This document shows, piece by piece, positions 1 through 7,909 of a DNA stretch of 64,000 bases. The notes under the pieces are model-generated. The model was not told where the DNA came from, did no database searches, and saw nothing but the letters and a program-made list of their open reading frames with translations. Within the stretch, counting starts at the first letter, position 1; the number at the start of each line of letters is the position of its first letter. The DNA is from JAOPZW01 sp963851295. GTDB lineage: Bacteria > Actinomycetota > Thermoleophilia > Solirubrobacterales > Solirubrobacteraceae. The position numbers and the translations under genes were made by a program. Location: contig CAWKOS010000004.1 in NCBI GenBank assembly GCA_963851295.1, positions 248,001-312,000 of the forward strand, read 5' to 3'.

Positions 1-183
1 CTGCCCTCCGTGGCAGTCGAGGCAGGGGTGTCTCAGGGGTGGGAGCGCTGGGTGGACCGGGTGGTCGGCATCGACCGCTTCGGCGCCAGCGCGCCCGGCG
101 CGGTGGTCCTCGAGAAGCTCGGGATCACGGCCGAGAACACGGCCCGCGCGGCGCGCGAGCTCCTCGGCGCCTTGACGACGTAG
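1..183 (+). CDS. tkt: Transketolase, C-terminal fragment (5' end outside window)
   Basis: The reading frame enters from the left edge and ends in TAG at 181-183, giving about 60 residues. The peptide contains EAGVSQGW near its start and then GIDRFGASAPG, the conserved end of the transketolase C-terminal domain. Transketolase is a thiamine-diphosphate enzyme of the pentose phosphate pathway that transfers two-carbon ketol units between sugar phosphates in the cytoplasm. The catalytic and cofactor-binding domains are outside the window, so only family membership can be judged. The next gene on the same strand starts about 170 bp downstream. Confidence 0.88.
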   Translation: MPSVAVEAGVSQGWERWVDRVVGIDRFGASAPGAVVLEKLGITAENTARAARELLGALTT

Positions 184-321
184 TCGGCGGGCCGGCCGGC
201 GTCGGCGCAGGGCGGCCCCCAACCGTCGAGCTTGCGCTGCTGGAGGCGGCTGGATTCGACGAGGGCGACTGCGAAAGTGAGCATGGCGTCATGGTGCGCC
301 TGCACGCCCATCAGCGCAAAT

Positions 322-344
322 CATGGAAACGGCCATGCCATAAT
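322..344 (+). promoter_or_regulatory. Candidate LysR autoregulatory site and -10 box
   Basis: An inverted repeat CATGG-N6-CCATG (322-337) is followed directly by CATAAT (339-344), five of six matches to the -10 consensus. Transcription from this box would start within a few bases of the ATG at 353, so the lysR-type mRNA may be leaderless. The repeat is placed where a LysR protein could act on its own promoter. No convincing -35 was found. Confidence 0.35.
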
Positions 345-352
345 TCACGCTT

Positions 353-1216
353 ATGTTGGATCCGCGACGGCTGCTCACCTTCCACGCCGTCGCGCGCGCC
401 GGGTCATTCTCCGCCGCCGCGCGCGAGCTCTCGCTCACGCAGCCCGCGGTCTCCCAGCAGGTGGCGGCGCTCGAGCGCGAGCTCGGCGCGCGCCTGCTGC
501 ACCGCGGCCCCGGCGGCCTGACGCTCACGGACGCCGGCGCCGTCGCCCTCGAGCACGCCGACGCCCTCGCCGAACGCCTCGCGGTCGCCGACGCGCAGAT
601 TGCCGAGCTGCGTGCGCATGGCGGGACGTTGCGCGTCGGGGGCTTCCCCAGCGCCCTCGCGAGCGTGGTCCCGGCCGCCATCCCTCGCCTGGGCGCCGCC
701 CGCCGGGTCGAGGCGGTCGAGGGGTCGTGGGAGCAGCTCGCGGGCGGCGTGAGCGACGGCAGCCTGCACGTGGCGCTGTGCTTCCAGGACGTCACGCTCC
801 CGCGCCGCGAGCGCCAGGGCCTGCGCCGCCACGACCTGGGGACCGAGCCCTTCCTCGCTGTGGTCGGTCCCGGCCACCGCCTCGCCAAGCGCCGGCGCAT
901 CCGCCTGCGCGACCTCGCGGGCGAGACGTGGGTCGCGCCCTCGGGAGCCGGGATCATCTACAAGGCCTGCCAGGCCGCCGGGTTCGAGCCCGACATCGCC
1001 TACGTGTCCCAGGACATCCTGGCCATGCGCGCACTGGTCGCTGCGAACCTGGCCGTCACGGTGACGCCGCGCCTGGGCGCCGGCGAGTGGCACGGCGTGA
1101 AGCTGCTCGACCTCGACGACGCCGCTCCGATCCGCGCGCTGTTCGCGATCACGCCGCGCATCGGCACGACGCCCGCGGCGCGCGAGTTCCTCGACGTGGT
1201 GCGCGAGCTGCTGTAG
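353..1216 (+). CDS. LysR-family transcriptional regulator
   Basis: The 287-residue product has the standard LysR length and layout. An N-terminal winged helix-turn-helix (about residues 5-65, including SFSAAARELSLTQPAVSQQ) is followed by a type 2 periplasmic-binding-like effector domain (about 90-285). The start MLDPRRLLTF is typical of the family, and a -10-like box lies just upstream, so a leaderless message is plausible. LysR proteins usually regulate a divergent neighbour, but the genes on both sides here point the same way, so the target cannot be named. The following gene starts 20 bp downstream and could be co-transcribed. Confidence 0.92.
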   Translation: MLDPRRLLTFHAVARAGSFSAAARELSLTQPAVSQQVAALERELGARLLHRGPGGLTLTDAGAVALEHADALAERLAVADAQIAELRAHGGTLRVGGFPSALASVVPAAIPRLGAARRVEAVEGSWEQLAGGVSDGSLHVALCFQDVTLPRRERQGLRRHDLGTEPFLAVVGPGHRLAKRRRIRLRDLAGETWVAPSGAGIIYKACQAAGFEPDIAYVSQDILAMRALVAANLAVTVTPRLGAGEWHGVKLLDLDDAAPIRALFAITPRIGTTPAAREFLDVVRELL

Positions 1217-1235
1217 CGTCGCGCACGCAAACGCC

Positions 1236-2159
1236 ATGTGGGAACGGTGGACGGTGGGGGCACTGGCCGCGATCCTGGCCCTCGCGGGCGCGCCGAGCGC
1301 CGGCGCGTCGTCGATCGTCTACGTCTGCGCCCCCAACCTGTGCCGGATCGACCCGGCCCATCCCAAGAAGGTCGCGCACCTCACGCGCGACGGCAGGCCC
1401 GGCGGGCCGGTCTACCTCAGCCCGTCGCTGTCGACCAAGGGCACGAGGCTCAGCTTCATCAGGGGCAACCGCCTCTACATCGCCCGCGGCGACGCCACGC
1501 GGGCCCACCGCGTCGACGAGCCGGTGGGCACGGCGGTCACGCGCACGCGGCCCGACGGGGCGCAGGTCGCGTACATCCGCAGCGTCAACACGATCATTTC
1601 CCCGGGCTACACCTATCCGTACTACTCGCCGCCCGTCTACGGCTTCGTCCCGTTCCTCTTCGTCCGCGTCGGCGCCGGCGGCAAGGCGACGACGCTCGCG
1701 CGGTCGACGACCAGCACGGGGTGGCTGCGCAACGAGGTCCTGCTCCCGTACCCGATCGCCGGCAGCGGATCGCGCCCTGACGCGATCTGCGTCGCTGCGC
1801 CGCCGGGAAGCAACGGGGTGTGCGGTCGCACCGTCGCGACCGACCCTCAGGGGCGCACGCTCTCCAACCCCGCGGCCTCGCCGGACGGGCGTTCCCTCGT
1901 CGCGGTCGCTGAGCCCTTCGTCGCCGGTCCCGACTACGTCCAGACGTTCGTCGGCGCGATCGCGCTCTTCGACCCGGCGAGCGGCGCGTTCGTGCGCGAC
2001 CTCACCGCCGCCCACGCCGACGGCCACCCGGTCTTCTCGCCCGACGGCAAGCAGGTCGCGTTCACACGTGACGGCGCGCTGTACGTCGTCCCGGTGGCGG
2101 GCGGCACGCCCAGGCTCCTGCGCCGCAGGGTCAGGGACCCGACCTGGGGCGCGCGTTAG
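1236..2159 (+). CDS. Secreted TolB/WD40-like beta-propeller protein
   Basis: The product has 307 residues. The first 25 form a classic signal peptide (WTVGALAAILALAGAPSAGA) with an AxA-type cleavage site. The mature part contains repeated segments such as SPSLSTKGTRLSFIRGNRLY, ASPDGRSLVAVAEP and SPDGKQVAFTRDGALYVV, which match PD40/TolB-like propeller blades (SPDGxxIAF). Such proteins are exported and usually act in binding rather than catalysis; no active site is visible. The gene overlaps the stop codon of the convergent hydrolase gene by a few bases. Confidence 0.75.
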   Translation: MWERWTVGALAAILALAGAPSAGASSIVYVCAPNLCRIDPAHPKKVAHLTRDGRPGGPVYLSPSLSTKGTRLSFIRGNRLYIARGDATRAHRVDEPVGTAVTRTRPDGAQVAYIRSVNTIISPGYTYPYYSPPVYGFVPFLFVRVGAGGKATTLARSTTSTGWLRNEVLLPYPIAGSGSRPDAICVAAPPGSNGVCGRTVATDPQGRTLSNPAASPDGRSLVAVAEPFVAGPDYVQTFVGAIALFDPASGAFVRDLTAAHADGHPVFSPDGKQVAFTRDGALYVVPVAGGTPRLLRRRVRDPTWGAR

Positions 2160-3589
2160 CGCGAGGCGACGGTGACGTGGATCGCCTTGGGCTCGCGCAC
2201 CCAGGCGATCATCCCGCGCGCCGCGAGGCGGTCGAGGACGAACTGGAACGCCAGCGCCTGCGCGTGGCTTCGGTACATCCGCGCGATGTCGAAGGCGAAG
2301 CCCGTGGTGTGCAGCGAGTAGGCGGCCGTCGCCTCGATGTCGGTGGCGCGCAGCACGCGCTGGTAGCGCTTGTCGCGCACCGTGCTCGTGACGATCAGCG
2401 GGCCCGTGCCCGATATCGCGTGCGTCGCCGCGCCGATCGACTCCAGCACGGCGAGGGCCTGCGGGCGCAGCGCGCGGTACAGGCGCGGCGACTGCTGGAC
2501 GCGGCCGGCGAGCGCGCCCATGCTGGGGTCCACGTGCACGCCGTAGGGGCCGAGGACCTTGTCGTCGATGACGCGCAGATCGCCCGAGGCCCGCGCGCGG
2601 CCGACGGCGAAGGGATCCTCGAAGACCGGCGTCGTGCGCTCCGGGTGCAGGACCTCCTCCGAGGAAGCCTTGTGGGACTGCAGCAGCGCCTCCTCGCGCA
2701 GCGCGGCCGGGTCGGTGCGGTACAGGCGCATGATGTCCTCGGCCGCGAGCACGCGCCACAGGTAGGTCGAGGAGTCGTCGCCCAGCGAGGAGAGCTTGCG
2801 CCACGCCGCCGCGTGGCGCAGCGGGCTCGAGTCGAAGTACAGCTGGGCGTAGGGGATGATCCCCTTGCCGTACGCCATCAGCGCCTGCTGCAGGTTGCCG
2901 ACGCCCATGTGGTAGCTGACCACCGCGAGGTCGTCGCGCCCGAGCTTGCCCTTGGCGAAGTCCAGGTACCGCGCGGTCGCCTCCAGCGCCTTCGCCGGGT
3001 CGAAGCGCTCGTCGACGCGCCGGCGCACGGCCTCGCGCCGGCGCACGCGCCGCCCGCGCAGGATCCCGCGCGTCAGGCGCTCGGACGCCTTCACGTCGAT
3101 CCGCATGTGCAGCAGGTTCTGGCCGGTCTCGGCCAGGATCTGGGTCAGGCCGACCGCCGAGCGCAGGTCGTCGGACGCACGTGCGTCAGAGCGGCCCGCG
3201 GATTCGAGCATGACGATGCCCTCGAGCGTGTTGGGATCGAGGCGATGGCGACGCGCCACCTGCTCGATCAGCGACCGGAAGCGCGCCGTGCGCTGCGCGG
3301 AGGCGATCACGCCGCCCGGGCTCTTCGCGAAGAGCACGTGGCTGAGGCCCATGGCTGCGCGCCGCTCGTAATCGGCGCGGTCGTCCGGCTCGTAGGAGAA
3401 GGGCTTGGCGGACTCGACGCCGCCCACCACGTCGGGCCCGAAGTCGAGCGCGTTCTCGGACTCGTTGTGCCGGCGATCGAGCACGACGATCAGGGCCGCG
3501 CCGAGCAGGCACAGCAGGACCATCGCCATCAGCCGACGGCGCACGTGCACCGGAGAGGGGCTTCCCACCGCCCCCAAACCCTGCCACAT
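2156..3589 (-). CDS. Two-domain peptidoglycan hydrolase: lytic transglycosylase plus M15-like peptidase
   Basis: The 477-residue product has one N-terminal membrane segment (about 18-37, MAMVLLCLLGAALIVVL) and would be anchored outside the membrane. Residues about 105-245 resemble an SLT lytic transglycosylase: the glutamate in MLESAGRSDARAS (E129) sits where the catalytic acid belongs and is followed by AVGLTQIL. The C-terminus (about 390-477) carries SLHTTGFAFDI and AIHVTV, matching the SxHxxGxAxD...H zinc site of M15/VanY-type peptidases (H427, D434, H471). The two activities would cut glycan strands and stem peptides. The assignment is from motifs only. Start alternatives exist around residues 14-21. 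Confidence 0.72.
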   Translation of the reverse strand: MWQGLGAVGSPSPVHVRRRLMAMVLLCLLGAALIVVLDRRHNESENALDFGPDVVGGVESAKPFSYEPDDRADYERRAAMGLSHVLFAKSPGGVIASAQRTARFRSLIEQVARRHRLDPNTLEGIVMLESAGRSDARASDDLRSAVGLTQILAETGQNLLHMRIDVKASERLTRGILRGRRVRRREAVRRRVDERFDPAKALEATARYLDFAKGKLGRDDLAVVSYHMGVGNLQQALMAYGKGIIPYAQLYFDSSPLRHAAAWRKLSSLGDDSSTYLWRVLAAEDIMRLYRTDPAALREEALLQSHKASSEEVLHPERTTPVFEDPFAVGRARASGDLRVIDDKVLGPYGVHVDPSMGALAGRVQQSPRLYRALRPQALAVLESIGAATHAISGTGPLIVTSTVRDKRYQRVLRATDIEATAAYSLHTTGFAFDIARMYRSHAQALAFQFVLDRLAARGMIAWVREPKAIHVTVASR

Positions 3590-3615
3590 CCGGCCGTATC
3601 CATAACGTCATCGGC

Positions 3616-4470
3616 GTGCGCACCGTCGCTGCTTCCGAGCTTCCGCGGCGCCTCGCGCTGGAGGACGACCTGCTCGTCCACGGCGACAACCTCGATGTGC
3701 TGCCGCGCCTGCCCGACGGCGCCTTCGACGTCGTCTACATCGACCCGCCCTTCAACACCGGGCGCGAGCAGCGCCGCCGCTCGCTGCGCACGGTGGCCGA
3801 CGCCGAGGGCGACCGGACGGGGTTCGCGGGCCGGCGCTACCGCACCGAGGAGCTGGGCTCGCTGGCCTACGCCGACGCCTTCGACGACTACGTCGGCTAC
3901 CTCGCGCCGCGCCTGGAGCACGCCCGCCGCCTGCTCGCCGACCATGGCACGCTCTACGTGCACCTCGACCCGCGCGAGAGCCACTACGTCAAGGTCCACC
4001 TCGACGGCCTCTTCGGGCGCGCCTGCTTCCTCAACGAGCTCGTGTGGGCCTACGACTACGGGGCCAAGACCCGCCGGCGGTGGCCGCCCAAGCACGACAC
4101 GATTCTCGTCTACGTCAAGGATCCGGGTGCCTACCACTTCGACGACGCCGAGGTCGACCGTGTCCCGTACATGGCGCCCGGCCTGGTCGGGCCCGAGAAG
4201 GCCGCGCGCGGCAAGCGCGTGACCGACACCTGGTTTCACACCATCGTGCCGACCAACGGCCGCGAGAAGACCGGCTACCCGACGCAGAAGCCCGAGGGCG
4301 TCGTGCGCCGGATCGTCGCCGCCTCCTCGCTTCCGGGCGGCTGGTGCCTGGACTTCTTCGCCGGCTCGGGCACCCTCGGCGCCGTGGCCCGCGACCTCGG
4401 GCGGCGCTTCGTGCTCGTCGACAGCCACGAGGACGCCATCGACGTCGCGCGGCGGCGGCTGGCGGCCTAG
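3616..4470 (+). CDS. Site-specific DNA methyltransferase (DPPF class), orphan
   Basis: The 284-residue enzyme, with a GTG start, has motif IV as DPPFNTG (D43-F46) early in the protein and the SAM-binding motif FAGSGT near residues 246-251. This motif order is that of beta-class N6-adenine or N4-cytosine methyltransferases related to type III Mod and RM-associated enzymes. The intervening region carries YPTQKPEGVVRRIV, also characteristic. It would transfer a methyl group from SAM to adenine or cytosine in a short DNA site; the recognised sequence cannot be read from the protein. No restriction endonuclease or specificity gene lies beside it, which suggests an orphan epigenetic or protective methylase. 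Confidence 0.88.
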   Translation: MRTVAASELPRRLALEDDLLVHGDNLDVLPRLPDGAFDVVYIDPPFNTGREQRRRSLRTVADAEGDRTGFAGRRYRTEELGSLAYADAFDDYVGYLAPRLEHARRLLADHGTLYVHLDPRESHYVKVHLDGLFGRACFLNELVWAYDYGAKTRRRWPPKHDTILVYVKDPGAYHFDDAEVDRVPYMAPGLVGPEKAARGKRVTDTWFHTIVPTNGREKTGYPTQKPEGVVRRIVAASSLPGGWCLDFFAGSGTLGAVARDLGRRFVLVDSHEDAIDVARRRLAA

Positions 4471-4495
4471 GCGCAGCGCTAACGTCCCGCCCGCG

Positions 4496-5965
4496 ATGCT
4501 GAACGAACGACTGTTCGAGGCGGCGTCGGGCGCGTCGGGGTGGGCGCGGCTGCCGACGATCACGGGCGAGGCGATGGTCGCCACGAGCCATCCGCTCGCC
4601 ACGCGCGCGGGCGTCCGGGCGCTGGAGGCGGGCGGCAACGCGGTCGACGCGGCGCTCGCGGCGGCGGCGATGCTGACCGTCTGCGAGCCGCCCCACAACG
4701 GCGTCGGCGGCGACGCCTTCTCGCTGCTGTGGTGGGACGGCGAGCTGCACGGGCTCAACGGCTCGGGCCGCTCGCCGGCGTTCCTCGACGCGCCCACGGT
4801 CGACCGCTCGGGCCCGCGCTCGGTCACCGTGCCCGGCGCCGTGCGCGCGTGGGCCGACCTTGCGCAGCGCTTCGGGCGCCTGGGGCTCGACGCCGCGCTC
4901 GCGGGGGCGATCGACGCCGCGAACGAGGGTGTCGCGGCGACGGCGCGGATCGCGACCCACTGGCGCGCTGCTCAGGACCGCGCGCCCTGGCCGGCGCCGC
5001 GGCCCGGCGAGCGCTACCGGCTGCCCGACCTCGCGCGGACGCTGCGCGCCATCGCCGACCGTGGGCCCGACGCGCTCTATCGCGGCCCGATCGCCGAGGC
5101 GATCGCCGGCGCCTGCTGGCTGGCCGAGGACGACCTCGCCGCCCACCGGTCTGAGTGGGTGGCGCCGCTGCGGGCTGCCTACCGCGGCGTCGAGGTGTGC
5201 GAGCTGCCGCCCAACGGTCAGGGCGCCACGGCGCTCGTCGCGCTGGCCGTGGCCGACGGGCTCGACGGCGACCTGCACGACGACGTCGAGGCGACGAAGC
5301 TCGGGCTCGACTGGGCCGCGCGCGCGATCGGCGACGCCCCGGTGCAGCTGCCCGACGCCGCGGCGCTGCGGGCGCGGGTGCGCCCCGATGCCGCGCTCGA
5401 CGCGCGCGTCGGCCCCGGCGGCGGGACGACCTACCTGTGCGCGATCGACGGCGAGCGCAACGCGATCTCCCACATCCAGTCGATCTTCGCGGGCTTCGGC
5501 GCGGGGGTGGCGGTCGGCGACACGGGCATCGCGCTGCACAACCGCGGCGCGGGCTTCACGGAGGAGGAGGGCCATCCGAACCAGCTCGGCCCGGGGAGGC
5601 GGCCCTTCCACACGATCATCCCGGGGATGCTGCTGCGCGACGGCGGCCTGCTCGGGCCCTTCGGCGTGATGGGGGGCATGATGCAGGCGCAGGCGCACTT
5701 CCAGGTCGTGCGGCGCGTGGTCGACGACGGCCTGGACCCGCAGGCCGCGCTCGACGCTGCGCGCTTCCGCGCCACCGGAGGGCGCCGGGTCGAGCTCGAG
5801 CCGGGGCTCGCCGTCCACGCCGAGGACCTGCGCGCCCGCGGCCACGAGGTCGCGCTGGCGGCGGCGCCCCACGACTTCGGCGTCGGCCAGATGATCCTGG
5901 CCCACGACGGCGCGCTCGTGGGCGGCTCGGACGGCCGCGCCGACGGCCACGCGGCGGGGTTGTAG
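4496..5965 (+). CDS. Gamma-glutamyltransferase family protein
   Basis: The 489-residue product has the Ntn-hydrolase GGT layout: N-terminal MVATSHPLATRAGVRALEAG and GNAVDAALAAAAML, then NGVGGDAFSLLWWDG, and an autocleavage region GGGTTYLCAIDG in which T311 or T312 would be the nucleophile of the small subunit. The late motif GPFGVMGGMMQAQAH is also typical. No signal peptide is present, unlike classical periplasmic GGT, so a cytoplasmic amidohydrolase or acylase role is possible and the substrate is unknown. The gene begins 25 bp after the methyltransferase. Its TAG stop falls in the loop of a large hairpin. Confidence 0.87.
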   Translation: MLNERLFEAASGASGWARLPTITGEAMVATSHPLATRAGVRALEAGGNAVDAALAAAAMLTVCEPPHNGVGGDAFSLLWWDGELHGLNGSGRSPAFLDAPTVDRSGPRSVTVPGAVRAWADLAQRFGRLGLDAALAGAIDAANEGVAATARIATHWRAAQDRAPWPAPRPGERYRLPDLARTLRAIADRGPDALYRGPIAEAIAGACWLAEDDLAAHRSEWVAPLRAAYRGVEVCELPPNGQGATALVALAVADGLDGDLHDDVEATKLGLDWAARAIGDAPVQLPDAAALRARVRPDAALDARVGPGGGTTYLCAIDGERNAISHIQSIFAGFGAGVAVGDTGIALHNRGAGFTEEEGHPNQLGPGRRPFHTIIPGMLLRDGGLLGPFGVMGGMMQAQAHFQVVRRVVDDGLDPQAALDAARFRATGGRRVELEPGLAVHAEDLRARGHEVALAAAPHDFGVGQMILAHDGALVGGSDGRADGHAAGL

Positions 5966-5981
5966 CCCCGCCGCGTGGCCG
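5944..5981. terminator. 16-bp perfect hairpin between convergent genes
   Basis: A 16-bp perfect inverted repeat (arms 5944-5959 and 5966-5981) with the 6-base loop TTGTAG lies between the convergent GGT and beta-helix genes. The GGT stop codon is inside the loop. Neither side has a T-tract, so it is not a textbook intrinsic terminator, but its position and strength suit a bidirectional terminator or mRNA 3'-end stabiliser. Confidence 0.6.
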
Positions 5982-5996
5982 GATGCCGGTGCGCCG

Positions 5997-7742
5997 CTAG
6001 CGCTTGGCGCGCGTGTGCGAGCCCGACGACCGCGGACGGTCGGCGCGCACGCGGGTCACGGGGGCGCTGTCGCTCGCCGTCATCCCCTGCGCGTCGTAGG
6101 CCTTCGCGCTCACCGTGTGCGAGCCGTAGGACGTCGAGCTGGGGACGCTGTAGTCGCAGCGGTAGGGCGACTTCGTGTCGCGGCAGACGACCTTGCCGTC
6201 GACGCGGAACTCGACCCGCGCCACGCCGCGATCGTCGCCCGCCGAGGCGGCCATCGCCAGGCTCTTGGTGAACGTCGAGCGCGCGGTCGGCTTGCTGAGG
6301 TCCACGGTCGGGGCCTTGTTCGGGCTCGGCTGGCCGCCGGTCGCCGGCGGGTCGGCCGGCGGAGCCGGCGGAGCCGGGGGCGCCGGCGGCGTGGGGTCCG
6401 GCAGCGTCGGCAGGGTCGGCGGCGCCGGCGGGGCCGGGTCGCTCGCCGGCGGGTCGCTCGGCGGGTCGGCGGGCGGGTCGCTGCCCGGGTCGCCGCCGCC
6501 GGGGGCCGGCGCGCTGGCGCCGTACTCGTAGGCGCCGAGGTCCGGCGTCCCGAGCCGCGCGTCGCCCATCAGGTCGAGCGTCGGCATGTTGGCCGGGTCG
6601 CCGGCGTCGATGGCGCTGGCGCCCGCCTTCAGGCGGAAGTCGCCGGGGGCCACCATGTGGCCGGCGGTGACCGTCTGCGCGGTGTTCGGGTCCATCCACA
6701 TCGCGCCGGCGTTGCTCACGCCGTTGATGTTGTTGTGCCAGTCCATCCCGGACCGGGTGCCCGTGCTCTCGCCGAAGATGTTGCCGTAGACGTGGGCGCC
6801 GCCCGCGCCGACGCCCTCGACGGGCCACGTGACCGGACCGCGCACGGTGTTGTAGCGGAAGGTCACGCCGTCGAGCTTGGAGCCGTCGCGGAACACCACG
6901 TCACGCGCGTGGCAGCACGAGGGCTTCTGGCCGACGTTCGGGTCGCCGTTGAGGATCGTGCGCCCGAAGACGTTGTTCTCCATCGTGACGTTCTTGGGCT
7001 GGTCGCGCTCCGAGTTGGCCGTCGTGACGAACACGTCGGCGAAGGTGCAGCCCCAGAAGCGCGTGCGGCGGATGGTCGTGCCCTGCGTGCCGCCGAGGTA
7101 GATGCACTGCGGATGCACCGAGCTCGTCGGGGCCAGGTAGTTGTCGTGGAACGCGGAGTCCTCGATCGTGAAGTTCGTCACGCCGCCCGTCACGCCGCCC
7201 GACGAGCCGCTCGCGGCGCCGCCGTCCACGAACAGGGTGGCGTTCGCCTCGTGGTTGTTGCCCATGTCGATGCGCCGCCACGTCAGGTTGGAGACCGCCG
7301 CGACGTAGCCCACGTCGTTCGTCGTGCCGTGTCCGTCGACGACGCCGTCCTGCACGACGGTGTTCGTCACGTAGTTGCCCGCCTTGCCCGACGTGGACAG
7401 CGAGCTCGCCGTGAAGGGACCCGAGAAGGTCAGGTTGGACGCCCCGATGCTGAGCCCCCCGAAGCCGGCCGTCTGGCCGTCCGCGGTCTTGAAGGACACG
7501 GCCTTGGACCCCGAGCCAAGGCTCTGCGACCCGTACGAACCACCCGCCATCACCACCGTGTCACCCGACGCCGCCTTGCCGTACGCCCCGGAGAGCGACT
7601 TGCAGGGAGCCGCCTGCGAACAGCCGCCCGAGTCCGATCCGGAGGGTGAGACATACAGGGTCGAGGCGCTCGCCGGTGCGGCGGCCAGGAAGCCTACGGC
7701 GAGCGCAAGGGGGGCGATACGCCCCGAGGAGAGGAGCTTCAT
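5997..7742 (-). CDS. Secreted right-handed beta-helix protein with Pro-rich linker and Ig-like tail
   Basis: The product has 581 residues when started at ATG 7742 (MKLLSSGRIAPLALAVGFLAAAPASAS), which gives a clean signal peptide. The mature part begins TLYVSPSGSDSGGCSQAAPC, a common opening of bacterial parallel beta-helix (pectate-lyase-like) proteins, and continues with repeated N-rich rungs to about residue 400. A linker of roughly 80 residues made of PPADPPSDPPAS-type repeats follows. An Ig-like domain (VEFRVDGKVVCRDTKSPYRC) and a basic C-terminus end the protein. Binding or cleavage of extracellular polysaccharide is likely but unproven. The long open frame continues upstream into the DNA ligase only because that gene is frameshifted. 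Confidence 0.78.
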   Translation of the reverse strand: MKLLSSGRIAPLALAVGFLAAAPASASTLYVSPSGSDSGGCSQAAPCKSLSGAYGKAASGDTVVMAGGSYGSQSLGSGSKAVSFKTADGQTAGFGGLSIGASNLTFSGPFTASSLSTSGKAGNYVTNTVVQDGVVDGHGTTNDVGYVAAVSNLTWRRIDMGNNHEANATLFVDGGAASGSSGGVTGGVTNFTIEDSAFHDNYLAPTSSVHPQCIYLGGTQGTTIRRTRFWGCTFADVFVTTANSERDQPKNVTMENNVFGRTILNGDPNVGQKPSCCHARDVVFRDGSKLDGVTFRYNTVRGPVTWPVEGVGAGGAHVYGNIFGESTGTRSGMDWHNNINGVSNAGAMWMDPNTAQTVTAGHMVAPGDFRLKAGASAIDAGDPANMPTLDLMGDARLGTPDLGAYEYGASAPAPGGGDPGSDPPADPPSDPPASDPAPPAPPTLPTLPDPTPPAPPAPPAPPADPPATGGQPSPNKAPTVDLSKPTARSTFTKSLAMAASAGDDRGVARVEFRVDGKVVCRDTKSPYRCDYSVPSSTSYGSHTVSAKAYDAQGMTASDSAPVTRVRADRPRSSGSHTRAKR

Positions 7743-7909
7743 GGGCCGCTCATCGGTGCGCCCGTGAGCGCACACAACAGTGGCCGACCTCGTTCTGGAC
7801 ACATTGGCGCTCAAGTGAAAAGCGCTGCAACCTCGCCAAATGTCGCCCCTGATACCGGGCGTTCGAGAGACCTCAATCCGGGGCGAAACGTCCCGATCGG
7901 GGATCGCGG

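Noticed and set aside
6320..6500. Possible CRISPR or microsatellite array
   Set aside because: The repeats encode the Pro/Gly/Ala/Asp-rich linker of the beta-helix protein in frame; no spacers of CRISPR type are present.
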